Shown in pieces: positions 1 to 8,475 of a stretch of 64,000 nt of DNA. The position numbers and the translations under genes were made by a program. This DNA is from Lapidilactobacillus dextrinicus DSM 20335 (GTDB lineage: Bacteria > Bacillota > Bacilli > Lactobacillales > Lactobacillaceae): positions 56,337-120,336 of the forward strand of contig NZ_AYYK01000016.1 of assembly GCF_001436095.1 (NCBI RefSeq). The letters are read 5' to 3'. The notes beneath the pieces were generated by a model. It did not search any database. It was not told the DNA's origin and was given only the letters and a program-made list of their open reading frames with translations. Position 1 is the stretch's first letter. Each line of letters begins with the position of its first letter.

Positions 1-1099
1 CAATCATTGTTGCTGTCACTTGGTTAAGATAGGTTTGGCCGTTAGTGGTCTTTAAATAGATATCTTTACCATTGAAATTGGTCATTTCAATATTGCCGTT
101 TAACAAGTTCATCGTTACGTGATCATAAGTTCGTTCAGGCAAGAAGATTTCTAAATCGGCTTGAACGCGTTTATTAGGGACTTGGAAAATAAAACGATCA
201 GCGGTTACTTCAATATGGCTGCGGCGAGTAAATGAATCTAGCGGTTCTGCTTCATCCATCCGTCCGAATAATTTAATATTGGCAGCTACTTTAATATCAT
301 CGTTGTCCCAAGAGGTCAACTTAACCTGACCATTGGCGTTTTTGATGTCAAGAATTGAAGCTGTCGCATCTTCAAAAACAAAATCATGCTTGAAACTTGA
401 AGAAACAATTCCAGGGACTTTAATCGTAACATCGTTCCAATCAATGTTATCGACAACACTCTTAACGGTATTTTTAACGAAACTACCTAATTGGCTGCCA
501 AAGTCTGACATCTTTTCGCCAAAATCGTTAAAAGTTGAAGCTGTGTTATCACGTAACTCATCAAAATGAATGTTTTCTTTGATCCGGTCACGGGTTAACT
601 TACCGATTTGTTTATTTAACTCACTAATCTTTTCACGCAATTCATCTTGGGTTAATTCCAAGTTTTCTACCGTTTGTTGTAGTTCAACGACGCGGCCTTT
701 AGCTTCAGTTCGTTCTTGAACCTTTTCTTCAGTTAAACTATCCAAGTCTTCCATCGCATCAATCACTGTAATGTGTTCTTGATCACGGTCAATTTGACGT
801 TGAACGGCAGCAATCTTCGTTTGAGTTTCTGCTAATTGATCATTATATTGAGCTAATTCAGCTTTTAAATCACTTAATTGAGTTTCATATTCGTTTAAGC
901 GTTGTGCTTCATCGTCGTCAGTAGATGTTGCTTGGTTATCTGAAAAATCATCTGTTTCAGTTGTTTGTTTAGTTGAATAATCTTGTGTGTTAGTTGTCGC
1001 TTCTTTTTTCTTAGCTAAATTTTCTAATAAGACTAATCCTTCTTCGGAAGTGATCACGCCTTTTTTAACTAATTCTAAAATTCGTTCACGTTCGTTCAT
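1..1099 (-). CDS. LiaX/YvlB-like DUF4097 family protein, 3' end outside window
   Basis: Partial gene: the ATG at 1099-1097 follows a GGAGG site and the frame stays open to the window edge (366 codons visible). The first 30 residues (MNERERILELVKKGVITSEE...) match the short N-terminal domain of YvlB/LiaX proteins. A Thr/Asp-rich linker follows, then a long charged coiled coil (about residues 65-190), then a beta-rich DUF4097 region with repeated I/V-x-N/D patterns. Family members in enterococci and bacilli sense or respond to cell-envelope stress (daptomycin, antimicrobial peptides) and are controlled by LiaR-type regulators. No LiaFSR genes are visible here. Family assignment is fairly secure; the exact role is inferred. 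Confidence 0.75.
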   Translation of the reverse strand, partial: MNERERILELVKKGVITSEEGLVLLENLAKKKEATTNTQDYSTKQTTETDDFSDNQATSTDDDEAQRLNEYETQLSDLKAELAQYNDQLAETQTKIAAVQRQIDRDQEHITVIDAMEDLDSLTEEKVQERTEAKGRVVELQQTVENLELTQDELREKISELNKQIGKLTRDRIKENIHFDELRDNTASTFNDFGEKMSDFGSQLGSFVKNTVKSVVDNIDWNDVTIKVPGIVSSSFKHDFVFEDATASILDIKNANGQVKLTSWDNDDIKVAANIKLFGRMDEAEPLDSFTRRSHIEVTADRFIFQVPNKRVQADLEIFLPERTYDHVTMNLLNGNIEMTNFNGKDIYLKTTNGQTYLNQVTATMI

Positions 1100-1268
1100 G
1101 ATATTTAACCTCCATTGGTCTTGATATATCTCGATTACAAATACTATTATGACTGCTTCAAGTTAAATAGTCATAGGCCTTTGGGTGGATTTTAACATCA
1201 GTCTATGGTGAATAATTTGTTCAGTGTTAATTTCATCAAATTTTTTGTAGTTGCATCAAGCTTATTAA

Positions 1269-1297
1269 TTGTAAGTAGAACAATAAGATGCTAAACT
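1269..1297 (+). promoter_or_regulatory. putative promoter of rpsN
   Basis: TTGTAA (1269-1274), 17-base spacer, TAAACT (1292-1297), about 55 bases before the S14 start codon. I did not see a convincing Zur palindrome, although the alternative S14 is zinc-regulated in some Firmicutes. Confidence 0.45.
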
Positions 1298-1351
1298 ATT
1301 GTAAGTTTGTTGACTTAAGTTTTTGCTAGCTAAATTATCGAAGGAGAATTT

Positions 1352-1621
1352 ATGGCAAAAAAATCTAAAATTGCTAAAGAATTAAAAATTGAAGCCACAG
1401 TTAACAAGTATGCGGCTAAACGCGAAGCATTAATCGCTGCGCACGATTATGCTGGGTTATCTAGATTGCCTCGTAATGCCTCGCCAACCCGAATTCATCA
1501 TCGCGATGCACTGGACGGTCGACCTCATGCTTACATGCGTAAATTCAAAATGTCTCGACTTAACTTCCGTCAACTAGCGCACTTAGGCCAGATTCCCGGC
1601 GTTAAAAAAGCAAGCTGGTAA
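1352..1621 (+). CDS. rpsN: 30S ribosomal protein S14, zinc-independent form
   Basis: An 89-residue basic protein ending in the conserved S14 pattern (RHxxR...[19 protein letters not shown]). It assembles in the head of the small ribosomal subunit. The length and the absence of any CxxC pair identify the zinc-free 'long' S14 and not the 61-residue zinc-ribbon form found in the main ribosomal protein operon. In Bacillus this paralogue replaces the zinc form under zinc starvation; whether that applies here is inference. GAAGGAG lies just before the ATG. It is monocistronic, with its own promoter and a strong terminator. Confidence 0.95.
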   Translation: MAKKSKIAKELKIEATVNKYAAKREALIAAHDYAGLSRLPRNASPTRIHHRDALDGRPHAYMRKFKMSRLNFRQLAHLGQIPGVKKASW

Positions 1622-1623
1622 AT

Positions 1624-1670
1624 AAAAAACACGTCACTATCATAAATATTGATAGTGACGTGTTTTTATT
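1624..1670. terminator. bidirectional intrinsic terminator between rpsN and queH
   Basis: The arms ACACGTCACTATCA and TGATAGTGACGTGT form a perfect stem around a short AT loop, with A-run before and T-run after, so it can stop both convergent genes. Confidence 0.92.
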
Positions 1671-1686
1671 TGATTAATTTAGACCA

Positions 1687-2436
1687 CTAATTTTTATATT
1701 GAATATCAGGGAATGTTTCGTCTTGATGTTGGCGAACAAATTCAGTAGCTTCTTTATTAACAGCCTTCAAGTCCACACCTTGTTGCTTAGCCGCAAATAA
1801 ACAGCCACAATAACACTGCCGATAAACATCATATTCTTGACACATTTCAATTGAGCGTAAATATCCAGAACGTTTCTTAAAGTCACTGGGTAAGTACGAA
1901 ACGTTGTAAATATGTTGAATATCAAAACCTAATTCATTAATTATTTGGGCATTTTTATGTGGACTAATAGTTAAGGCGCTTCCGAAATAATCAAATCCTA
2001 ACGCTTGAGCCTTTTGAGCAACACGGTCAAGACGGTAACTGTAACAAAGTGTGCAGCGCGCACCACCTTCAGGCGCTTGCTTCAAATCTTTCACAACACT
2101 AAGCCATTGACCCGGTTCATATTCAGCCCCAATAAACGTCACCTGATTGCCTGTCTGCGCATTAAAATCAGTAATGAATTTCTGCTGAACATATTTGCGT
2201 CGTTCAAACTCCATTCGTGGATGAATATTGGGATTATCATAATAAACCGTCACGTCTGCAAATTGCGTTAAATACTCTAATGTATAAGTACTGCACGGTG
2301 CACAGCAACTATGTAATAGTATTCTAGGTCGCTTAGTTTCTCGTTGCCAATCTTGGATCACTTTTTGTAGTACAACATCATAATTAATCTTTTGACCCGC
2401 TTCAAACATTTTAGAAATTTTAGCGTATTCTAACAT
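1687..2436 (-). CDS. queH: epoxyqueuosine reductase QueH
   Basis: 249 residues of the former DUF208 family, which performs the last step of queuosine synthesis: reduction of epoxyqueuosine to queuosine in the wobble position of GUN-anticodon tRNAs. The metal-binding Cys cluster is visible: CCAPC at residues 44-48, a CTLC motif near the middle and CYCGC near the C terminus. The start is an ATG preceded by GAGGTAA. No other que genes are in the window, so the precursor is probably salvaged or encoded elsewhere. It is the only gene between the bidirectional terminator downstream and the large noncoding RNA region upstream. Confidence 0.93.
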   Translation of the reverse strand: MLEYAKISKMFEAGQKINYDVVLQKVIQDWQRETKRPRILLHSCCAPCSTYTLEYLTQFADVTVYYDNPNIHPRMEFERRKYVQQKFITDFNAQTGNQVTFIGAEYEPGQWLSVVKDLKQAPEGGARCTLCYSYRLDRVAQKAQALGFDYFGSALTISPHKNAQIINELGFDIQHIYNVSYLPSDFKKRSGYLRSIEMCQEYDVYRQCYCGCLFAAKQQGVDLKAVNKEATEFVRQHQDETFPDIQYKN

Positions 2437-2530
2437 TGAATATTTACCTCATGATTCTACTTACAGTATTAAAATTAATTTGCTGATTTATTATAGCATG
2501 TACATTCATCTTATTTTTGGAAAATTTTAG

Positions 2531-3182
2531 ACAAAATAATAGACGACCTAGCTGAACCGTATCCAGCTAAGTCGCCTTTTTGTTGCGTAAAGAGAAGTTA
2601 GATGCATTTTTCATATCTTTCGTAATATCTAACACCTCATGCTATTCAATTGTGACAAGAAGCTCGTTTACTTCGCATTCATAATTTTCGCTTATTTGCG
2701 TTCCGCTATTATCGGCGGCTATTAATTGTAGCTGCTAAACTGCTTCCTGCTTGGTTGTGTTGTCTAAATAACTTCAGACATACACCTCCATCAACATTTT
2801 TATTTTGAACTCAGAATTCTGCTTTTCACACAGCTTTTCCGATTGTTACTTTAGCCTTCCACTACTGAGGAAAGTATAGTTGGTATTTTACTACCAACAC
2901 CTATTACTTGATTCAAAATCTACTTAGATACTGACGATCTGTTGGATCCTAAACCTCAAACGAACTGTTAATGCTAAAACTTAAGCTTACGCTAATCGCA
3001 ACACTTAAATCTTTAAATCTAGAGAACCTTGCTGTTCTGTCCATTAAACTCTACAGGTTATTCTCTCTTGGCACCGCTCAACTCTGGCCTGAATTGAGCA
3101 TCACTTGACTAATGATCACTAGTTCTAATTTGCTAGGACGATAATCCTATCGTTGACTAGCTGAGCACCTGCTCCTCTTTAC
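2531..3182 (-). ncRNA. candidate large ornate noncoding RNA (ROOL/GOLLD type), about 650 nt
   Basis: An 877-base gap without a credible ORF contains a complete transcription unit on the minus strand: promoter at 3189-3217, then about 650 bases dense in short hairpins, then an intrinsic terminator at 2542-2576. Visible hairpins on the transcript include GCTCAA...TTGAGC, TTGGTA-GTAAAA-TACCAA, CCGC...GCGG, GAAG...CTTC and GTTAGAT...ATCTAAC. Size, lack of ORFs and host group resemble the ROOL RNA known to be abundant in some lactobacilli; GOLLD is longer. It lacks the tRNA-like ends of tmRNA and the core of class B RNase P. The class is inference; that it is a structured RNA gene is better supported. 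Confidence 0.6.
2542..2576 (-). terminator. terminator of the large noncoding RNA
   Basis: Long stem GACGACCTAGCTG / CAGCTAAGTCGCC with a nine-base loop. On the minus strand it is followed by TATTATTTT. Confidence 0.8.
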
Positions 3183-3188
3183 AAGTAT

Positions 3189-3217
3189 ATAGTAACAGCT
3201 AATGTAATCGGTTGCAA
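3189..3217 (-). promoter_or_regulatory. promoter of the large noncoding RNA
   Basis: On the minus strand: TTGCAA (3217-3212), 17-base spacer, TACTAT (3194-3189). Predicted start near 3182. No ribosome binding site or ORF follows. Confidence 0.7.
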
Positions 3218-3265
3218 GTAAAAGCCCTTAATCTTTTAATTATTTTTTATTTGCATTTTAACCAT

Positions 3266-3302
3266 AAAAAAAGCTGCTACAAATGCCAATGTAGCGGCTT
3301 TT
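3266..3302 (-). terminator. terminator after the D-hydroxyacid dehydrogenase
   Basis: GCCGCTACA...TGTAGCAGC stem followed on the minus strand by TTTTTTT, 13 bases past the stop codon; closes the mevalonate/dehydrogenase operon. Confidence 0.85.
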
Positions 3303-3314
3303 CAAAGAACTTAT

Positions 3315-4307
3315 TTATTTAACTGGATTAATCGTTGTACCTTGTTCAACATAGCTAAAAATATTGTCAACCGAAATACCAACCATGTTCTCAACAGCCT
3401 TCATTGAATGATAAGCAATGTGTGGTGTGATAATCACATTATCCATCTCTTGCAAGGCCAAATAGTGTGATTCTTGTGGTTGCTCACCACTTTGAATTTC
3501 TCGTTCAATATCAGCTTCATATTCAAAAGTATCGATTCCGGCACCAGCCAAATGCTTCGTTTGGAGTTCGCCAATTAAAGCATCAGTGTCAATTAGATTG
3601 CCACGACCAGTATTTACAACAATTGCATCTTGCGGTAACAGTGCCAAGCGATCAGCATTTAATAGATGATCGTTCTCTTTAAGGCCTGGAACGTGTAACG
3701 TTACCAGACTAACTTGCTTCAATAAGTCTTCTAAAGAATCAACATATTGCAGCCAATCAGGCGCATCTTTTTTAGGAAAAGCATCAAAAGCAATAATCTT
3801 AGCACCCATATTATGCAATAATTCAGCGGTCGTAAAGCCAATATGACCAGTTCCAATAACACCAACAGTCTCATCACGCAAAGTTCGACCGGTCATTTTT
3901 TGGGCGGATACTAACTGACCGGCTTCAATAGCACGATCCATTTCCTTAGTTTTCCGGAGTAATCGGAGCATTGTCATAACCACGAATTCTGCAATGGTAG
4001 CAGGTGAATAAGATGGTACATTACTAATTTGAATATTATATTTACGAGCAGCCGCAAAATCGATATTATCCGTACCAACATTACGTAAAGCTAATAAAGG
4101 AATCTGCAAGTCGGCCATTTTTTTAAAGAGTGGTTCGTCATAAGCGCCTGTTTGCATCGTACTAATCGCGTCACTACCAGCAGCTAGTTCAATGTTATCA
4201 GCAGTAACCCATTCTGGGGTTTGAACTAATTCGAAATTTTTTGTTTGAGCAAGTTTTTCGAAATAATATTTTTCTTCTTTGTTTACACCAAATGCTGTTA
4301 TTTTCAA
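3315..4307 (-). CDS. D-2-hydroxyacid dehydrogenase (D-lactate / D-hydroxyisocaproate type)
   Basis: 330 residues of the NAD-dependent D-2-hydroxyacid dehydrogenase family, interconverting 2-oxoacids and D-2-hydroxyacids. The NAD-binding GTGHIG is at residues 152-157. The catalytic triad is in place: Arg235 (VNTGRGNLID), Glu264 (FEYE) and His296 (TPHIAYH). By memory it is closer to D-hydroxyisocaproate dehydrogenase of L. casei than to the main D-LDH of L. bulgaricus (LRNVGTDNID, VPSYSPATIAEF), so the substrate may be a branched or longer 2-oxoacid. GGAGG precedes the ATG. The gene begins 30 bases after mvaS and shares its terminator, so it is probably the last gene of the mevalonate operon. 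Confidence 0.9.
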   Translation of the reverse strand: MKITAFGVNKEEKYYFEKLAQTKNFELVQTPEWVTADNIELAAGSDAISTMQTGAYDEPLFKKMADLQIPLLALRNVGTDNIDFAAARKYNIQISNVPSYSPATIAEFVVMTMLRLLRKTKEMDRAIEAGQLVSAQKMTGRTLRDETVGVIGTGHIGFTTAELLHNMGAKIIAFDAFPKKDAPDWLQYVDSLEDLLKQVSLVTLHVPGLKENDHLLNADRLALLPQDAIVVNTGRGNLIDTDALIGELQTKHLAGAGIDTFEYEADIEREIQSGEQPQESHYLALQEMDNVIITPHIAYHSMKAVENMVGISVDNIFSYVEQGTTINPVK

Positions 4308-4337
4308 AATTCGGCGCCTCCTAAATCTAAACTAATT

Positions 4338-5504
4338 TTATTTATAAAGCCGTTGATGATCGGTCATGCCTTGCAAATAAAAAGTGGCATTTTTTGAGAT
4401 TGGCGTAATCACCATTTCACTACCATCAGTTGGTAAAGCTTGGTTAAAGAAAGTTTCATATTCACTAACAGAAAGTTTTTGACGTTGATCTAGCATTTCA
4501 GCTACATTCACTTGTTGACTAACATCTTGATACCTAGGTTGTAAAGTCCCAGTAAAGAACTCGCCAACTGCACCAGAACCATAGCTGAACAAGCCTAACC
4601 GCGCGTTAGCGGGCAAATCACTATTTTGCAATAACGATAATAAACTCAAATACAAGGAGCCAGTGTAAATATTACCCACGCGACGATTAAAAACCGTGGC
4701 TTTAGTAAATTGAGCTAACAAGGATTCTTGTAATTCAGTATTACTGTCAGCACTAATTTGGCGTAATCCTTTAAGCCCCAACTTGGTATAAGGAATATGG
4801 AATAATACCGCTGCAAAGTCTGCCAATTCAGCAGAAGTCTTCGCCTGATAATCATGCCAAACCAAGTCTAAGAACCGTAGATATTGCTCCGTTGAATATT
4901 TGCCTTTAGCAAAAGCTGTATCAGAATAATTAGGCCGCCAAAAGTCCATAATATCCTCACTAAAATAAGCACTCGTTCGTTCTAATGCCAAAATTCTCGG
5001 TTGGCGAGTAACAAGCATCGCTACGGCACCAGCACCTTGAGTGACTTCTCCGGCAGTGGCTACCCCATAGCGAGCCACATCTGAGCCTAAAACTAATACT
5101 TTTTGACTATCAGCATGCGCAATAAGATGATCAACGGCTGTCTGTAAAGCGGCCGTTGCCCCGTAACAAGCTTCTTTAACTTCCAGCGCACGCGCACGCG
5201 GATTAATTCCGAGCAAGCGTTGCACATATAATGCACCAGCTTTGGATTGGTCAATGCCACTTTCAGTTGCAAAAATAATTTCATCAATCTCAGCCAAATC
5301 ATCAGCTGATAAAATCTTCACGGCCGCATTGGCAGCCATAGTCACAACATCTTGGTCAAGTGGTACAACAGCTTGTTCATCCTGACCAATTCCGATTTTG
5401 AACTTATTAGGATCCACATCGCGTTCATGTGCTAACTCAGTTAAATCAAGATAAAATTCAGGCGTATAAAAGCCGATCTTATCAATTCCTATCTTTTCAA
5501 TCAT
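4338..5504 (-). CDS. mvaS: hydroxymethylglutaryl-CoA synthase
   Basis: Condenses acetyl-CoA with acetoacetyl-CoA to HMG-CoA, the second step of the mevalonate pathway. The 388-residue length is typical. Catalytic residues are visible: Glu81 (ATESGID), Cys113 (KEACYGATAAL) and His236 (LFHIPYTKLG). I chose the ATG at 5504 and not an upstream in-frame start at 5528, because AAAGGTGA lies at ideal spacing before 5504 and the longer form would overlap mvaA. It starts 4 bases after the mvaA stop, consistent with translational coupling. Confidence 0.96.
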   Translation of the reverse strand: MIEKIGIDKIGFYTPEFYLDLTELAHERDVDPNKFKIGIGQDEQAVVPLDQDVVTMAANAAVKILSADDLAEIDEIIFATESGIDQSKAGALYVQRLLGINPRARALEVKEACYGATAALQTAVDHLIAHADSQKVLVLGSDVARYGVATAGEVTQGAGAVAMLVTRQPRILALERTSAYFSEDIMDFWRPNYSDTAFAKGKYSTEQYLRFLDLVWHDYQAKTSAELADFAAVLFHIPYTKLGLKGLRQISADSNTELQESLLAQFTKATVFNRRVGNIYTGSLYLSLLSLLQNSDLPANARLGLFSYGSGAVGEFFTGTLQPRYQDVSQQVNVAEMLDQRQKLSVSEYETFFNQALPTDGSEMVITPISKNATFYLQGMTDHQRLYK

Positions 5505-5508
5505 TTTC

Positions 5509-6780
5509 TTATTCACCTTTTTTATCACGTAATTGTTGCAACAATGCTTGTGCTAACGCGAGATCTGCCCGGTTAGCTTGATTAAGTTGTTGTTGTAAAG
5601 TTGCTATTTCTGAACCAATTGCACCAGCTTGAATGGCTAGGTTGGCTGATTGCAAACGCATATGACCAGCTTGAATACCACTGGTAACTAGTGCCCGTAA
5701 AGCAGCCAAATTATTAGCTAACCCAACGCTAGCCATTATACCCATTAGTTTTTCAACCGTTGGTTGTTGCAAAATCTCTAAGCTAATCTGGGCACCTGGT
5801 AACGAATTGATGGCTCCACCAACACTACCTATTGTTAATGGAAATGTTAACCGGCCATGCAAAGTTTGTGTTTTTAAATCAGCTTGCCAAGTAGACAAAA
5901 CGGTTTGGTTTTGTGCGTTTAAATAAGCCGCCGTGGCCGCACTAAGCGCGCGGATATCATTACCTGTGGCTAAAGCGACGGCAAAAACACCATTCAAAAT
6001 ACCTTTATTTTCAGTTGCACCTCGGTCAGCGTTTAAATGCGCAAAGTCATTTAAAGTTGCGATTCGTTGGGCCACCTGTTGCCCACTCATTTTTTTAGTG
6101 GAAAGAGCTTCAAAGGGAACCATACAAGTAACTTTTGCCAGCATTTTTTGACCACTATTACTTAAAATTGCTGCGGTAATTAGCTCTTGATCATTGAGCA
6201 TATTGGTTTGCAAATATTGCGCAACAGCTTCCGCAATGGTATTTGCCAAATTCGCACCAAAAGCTGCTACTGGATCAATCCACAATTCAACTTCAACAAA
6301 CTTTGAACCAACTTGGTTGATCGAAAAATGATGTAGGCCACCGCCACGTCTAACAATACTAGGATGGGCATCATTGGCTACCTGCTTAAGATGATCGGCA
6401 ATTTCATTAAATCGCGCCGTAAAATCAGCAAAGTCAGTAACGTTGGCAATGATGACTTGGGCTTTTAGCAAGCGTTCTTTAACCGTGGTTGTAAAACCAC
6501 CGCCAGCTGCTACCCGCTTGGCACCATTACTGGCTGCGGCAATGATTGATGGTTCCTCAGTTACCATCGGAATTAAATATGATTGACCGTCAATCACAAA
6601 ATTATCAGCTACGCCAAAAGGTAAATTAAATTGACCTAAATTATTTTCAACCATAGCACTAAGTACTTGGTCGCTTAATGCCGGTTTGTTCAACAAGTAT
6701 TCACTGCTAGTAGCAGATAAAATACCTTGCTGCTGTAATTGAGCTAACCGTTCTTGACGCGACAATTCATAAAACTTCAT
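5509..6780 (-). CDS. mvaA: hydroxymethylglutaryl-CoA reductase, class II
   Basis: Reduces HMG-CoA to mevalonate, the committed step to isoprenoids in lactobacilli. The 423-residue size and motifs fit the bacterial class II enzyme: the glutamate in TEEPSIIAAASNGAK (about residues 74-88), the lysine in ENKGILNGV, the aspartate in ATGNDIRALSAA and the C-terminal histidine in GHMRLQSA. Its ATG shares one base with the thiolase stop codon (TAATG), so the two are coupled. mvaS follows after 4 bases. In many enterococci and streptococci thiolase and reductase are fused (MvaE); here they are separate genes in the same order. Confidence 0.96.
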   Translation of the reverse strand: MKFYELSRQERLAQLQQQGILSATSSEYLLNKPALSDQVLSAMVENNLGQFNLPFGVADNFVIDGQSYLIPMVTEEPSIIAAASNGAKRVAAGGGFTTTVKERLLKAQVIIANVTDFADFTARFNEIADHLKQVANDAHPSIVRRGGGLHHFSINQVGSKFVEVELWIDPVAAFGANLANTIAEAVAQYLQTNMLNDQELITAAILSNSGQKMLAKVTCMVPFEALSTKKMSGQQVAQRIATLNDFAHLNADRGATENKGILNGVFAVALATGNDIRALSAATAAYLNAQNQTVLSTWQADLKTQTLHGRLTFPLTIGSVGGAINSLPGAQISLEILQQPTVEKLMGIMASVGLANNLAALRALVTSGIQAGHMRLQSANLAIQAGAIGSEIATLQQQLNQANRADLALAQALLQQLRDKKGE

Positions 6781-7958
6781 TAGGCTAACCCTTCTCGACT
6801 AAGACGCAGCGCAATACCTTGGCCGCCGCCAATACATAAAGTCGCTATTCCGTTGTTTAGCTGTTGCTGCTGCATAATATTAAGTAGTGTCGTGACCATT
6901 CGTGTTCCTGTGGCAGCCAAAGGATGGCCCAATGCTGTTGCACCGCCAAACGGATTTAACTTTTCCTCAGGGATTTGTAAAGTTTGTTGTACAATCAAGG
7001 CTTGGGCTGCAAAGGCCTCATTTAGCTCAACAACATCAATTTGCCCCATCGTTAATTGAGCATTGGCTAAAACTTGTTGAACAGCAGCGATAGGCGTAAT
7101 CCCAAACAATTCAGAACTTGTACCAACTTCAGCAAACTCTTTAACATACGCTAAAATTGGCCACTGCTGTTGTTTCGCAAATTCTTCAGTTGCTAATAGA
7201 ACCATGCTTGCCCCATCATTAAGTGGTGAAGCGTTTCCTGCAGTAATCGTTCCGTCTGCAGCAAAAGCGGGTTTTAATCCTGCTAAACCAGCTAATGTGG
7301 TATTAGGACGAATAGCCTCATCTTTTACAACCTCAACACCATTAACAACTACTGGGACAATCTCTGGAGCAAAAGCTTGGTTAGCTGACGCTTGAGCTGC
7401 TTTTTGCTGAGATTTCAAGGCGAATTCATCTTGTTGTTGCCGCGTAATGCCCTCTTGTTGGGCAATCCGTTCAACTTGAACGCCCATTCCTTCACCAGTT
7501 AAAGCATCCGTTAAACCATCATTAAAAAGACTATCTTTCAATTCACCTTCACGATCAATAGGTTGCTTTTTGGCGGGGCGCTGTAATAATAACGGCGTAT
7601 TAGACATACTCTCAATCCCGCCGACAACAACTGCCTGTACTTCACCAAGTTGTAGTGCTTGTTGGCCAAAATGCAAGGCTTTTAAACTCGAGCCACAGAC
7701 ATCATTAATTGTTGTTGCCGTCACTGAATTTTGTAAACCACTTAAAATAGCAACTTGCCGGGCAGGGTTTTGGCCTAAGCCAGCACTGTAAACATTACCG
7801 AGTAAGACTTGTTGAACTTGTTCGGCTGCACCGTTAACTTCAGACAACAGCCCTTTCAAACAAGCAACGCCGAGTTCAACAGCGGAAACATCCTTAAACT
7901 GGCCTAAATACTTACCAATTGCTGTACGTTTGGCCGCTACAATGACAACTTTTTCCAA
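6780..7958 (-). CDS. acetyl-CoA C-acetyltransferase (thiolase)
   Basis: Claisen condensation of two acetyl-CoA to acetoacetyl-CoA, feeding mvaS. 392 residues. The acyl-accepting Cys88 lies in NDVCGSSLKAL; the C-terminal GGATALGHPLAATGTR and CIGGGQG motifs carry the His and second Cys of the active site. The start is taken as TTG at 7958 (EKVVIVAAKRTAIG, the usual thiolase N terminus) preceded by AAGGGAG; an upstream in-frame start at 8012 has no ribosome site. First gene of the thiolase-mvaA-mvaS-dehydrogenase operon and divergent from the small gene at 8139. Confidence 0.95.
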   Translation of the reverse strand: MEKVVIVAAKRTAIGKYLGQFKDVSAVELGVACLKGLLSEVNGAAEQVQQVLLGNVYSAGLGQNPARQVAILSGLQNSVTATTINDVCGSSLKALHFGQQALQLGEVQAVVVGGIESMSNTPLLLQRPAKKQPIDREGELKDSLFNDGLTDALTGEGMGVQVERIAQQEGITRQQQDEFALKSQQKAAQASANQAFAPEIVPVVVNGVEVVKDEAIRPNTTLAGLAGLKPAFAADGTITAGNASPLNDGASMVLLATEEFAKQQQWPILAYVKEFAEVGTSSELFGITPIAAVQQVLANAQLTMGQIDVVELNEAFAAQALIVQQTLQIPEEKLNPFGGATALGHPLAATGTRMVTTLLNIMQQQQLNNGIATLCIGGGQGIALRLSREGLA

Positions 7959-8138
7959 ATAACGAATCTCCCTTAACTTTGAAATATATGATGACGTAAC
8001 TTTACCGGTCAAAATAAAACTGTTAGCCTATAGAATAACTGAAAAAAATATTTTTGTCTTAAATTGCGCTTGATTTTAAAATAATATTATAACTTTCACA
8101 CTATGAGATGAGTAATAAAAAAATTATGAGGTGATAAC

Positions 8139-8435
8139 TTGTTAGTGTTAGATTTTCTCCAGTTAATCAGTGATGTTGCTAAACAAACACCTTTTTTCTT
8201 TAAAAATAATGAGATAACTTATCGTCTACTATTACCCCAAACAATCGAAATAAACCAACAACCTAGCTTAATTTTTACCACCAGCACAGGCGGAAAGTCA
8301 TTGTGTCAGTGGGAACTCTTTGTATTATTAAATAAACCAGAATATCGCCAATTACCTATTTATTTACAAATTAACGAACAACCACGACCTGTCTTCGGCT
8401 TTAAACTGGCAGATGGTAAAGCTTGGTTAAATTAA
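8139..8435 (+). CDS. small protein of unknown function
   Basis: 98 residues beginning with TTG, preceded by GAGGTGAT at good spacing and closed by a strong terminator, so it looks like a real gene. Not recognised. The protein has no signal peptide, membrane segment or Cys pairs, alternates short hydrophobic and polar stretches typical of a small mostly-beta domain (RLLLPQTIEI, SLIFTTSTGG, LPIYLQINEQ), and ends FGFKLADGKAWLN. It is monocistronic, divergent from the thiolase and convergent with whiA. Confidence 0.65.
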   Translation: MLVLDFLQLISDVAKQTPFFFKNNEITYRLLLPQTIEINQQPSLIFTTSTGGKSLCQWELFVLLNKPEYRQLPIYLQINEQPRPVFGFKLADGKAWLN

Positions 8436-8440
8436 CCAAT

Positions 8441-8475
8441 AAAAAATCCTGACGTAAAATTGTCAGGATTTTTTA
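8441..8475. terminator. bidirectional terminator between the small gene and whiA
   Basis: AAAAAATCCTGAC and GTCAGGATTTTTT flank an eight-base loop; A-run and T-run on both sides serve both convergent genes. Confidence 0.9.

Noticed and set aside
1270..1345. Zur box in front of the zinc-independent rpsN
   Set aside because: Only direct ATTGTAAGT-type repeats are visible, not the expected palindrome.
2860..2890. GAGGAAAGT on the plus strand, resembling the RNase P RNA core
   Set aside because: The rest of the class B RNase P core is absent, the expected bases after it differ, and promoter and terminator point to transcription of the other strand.
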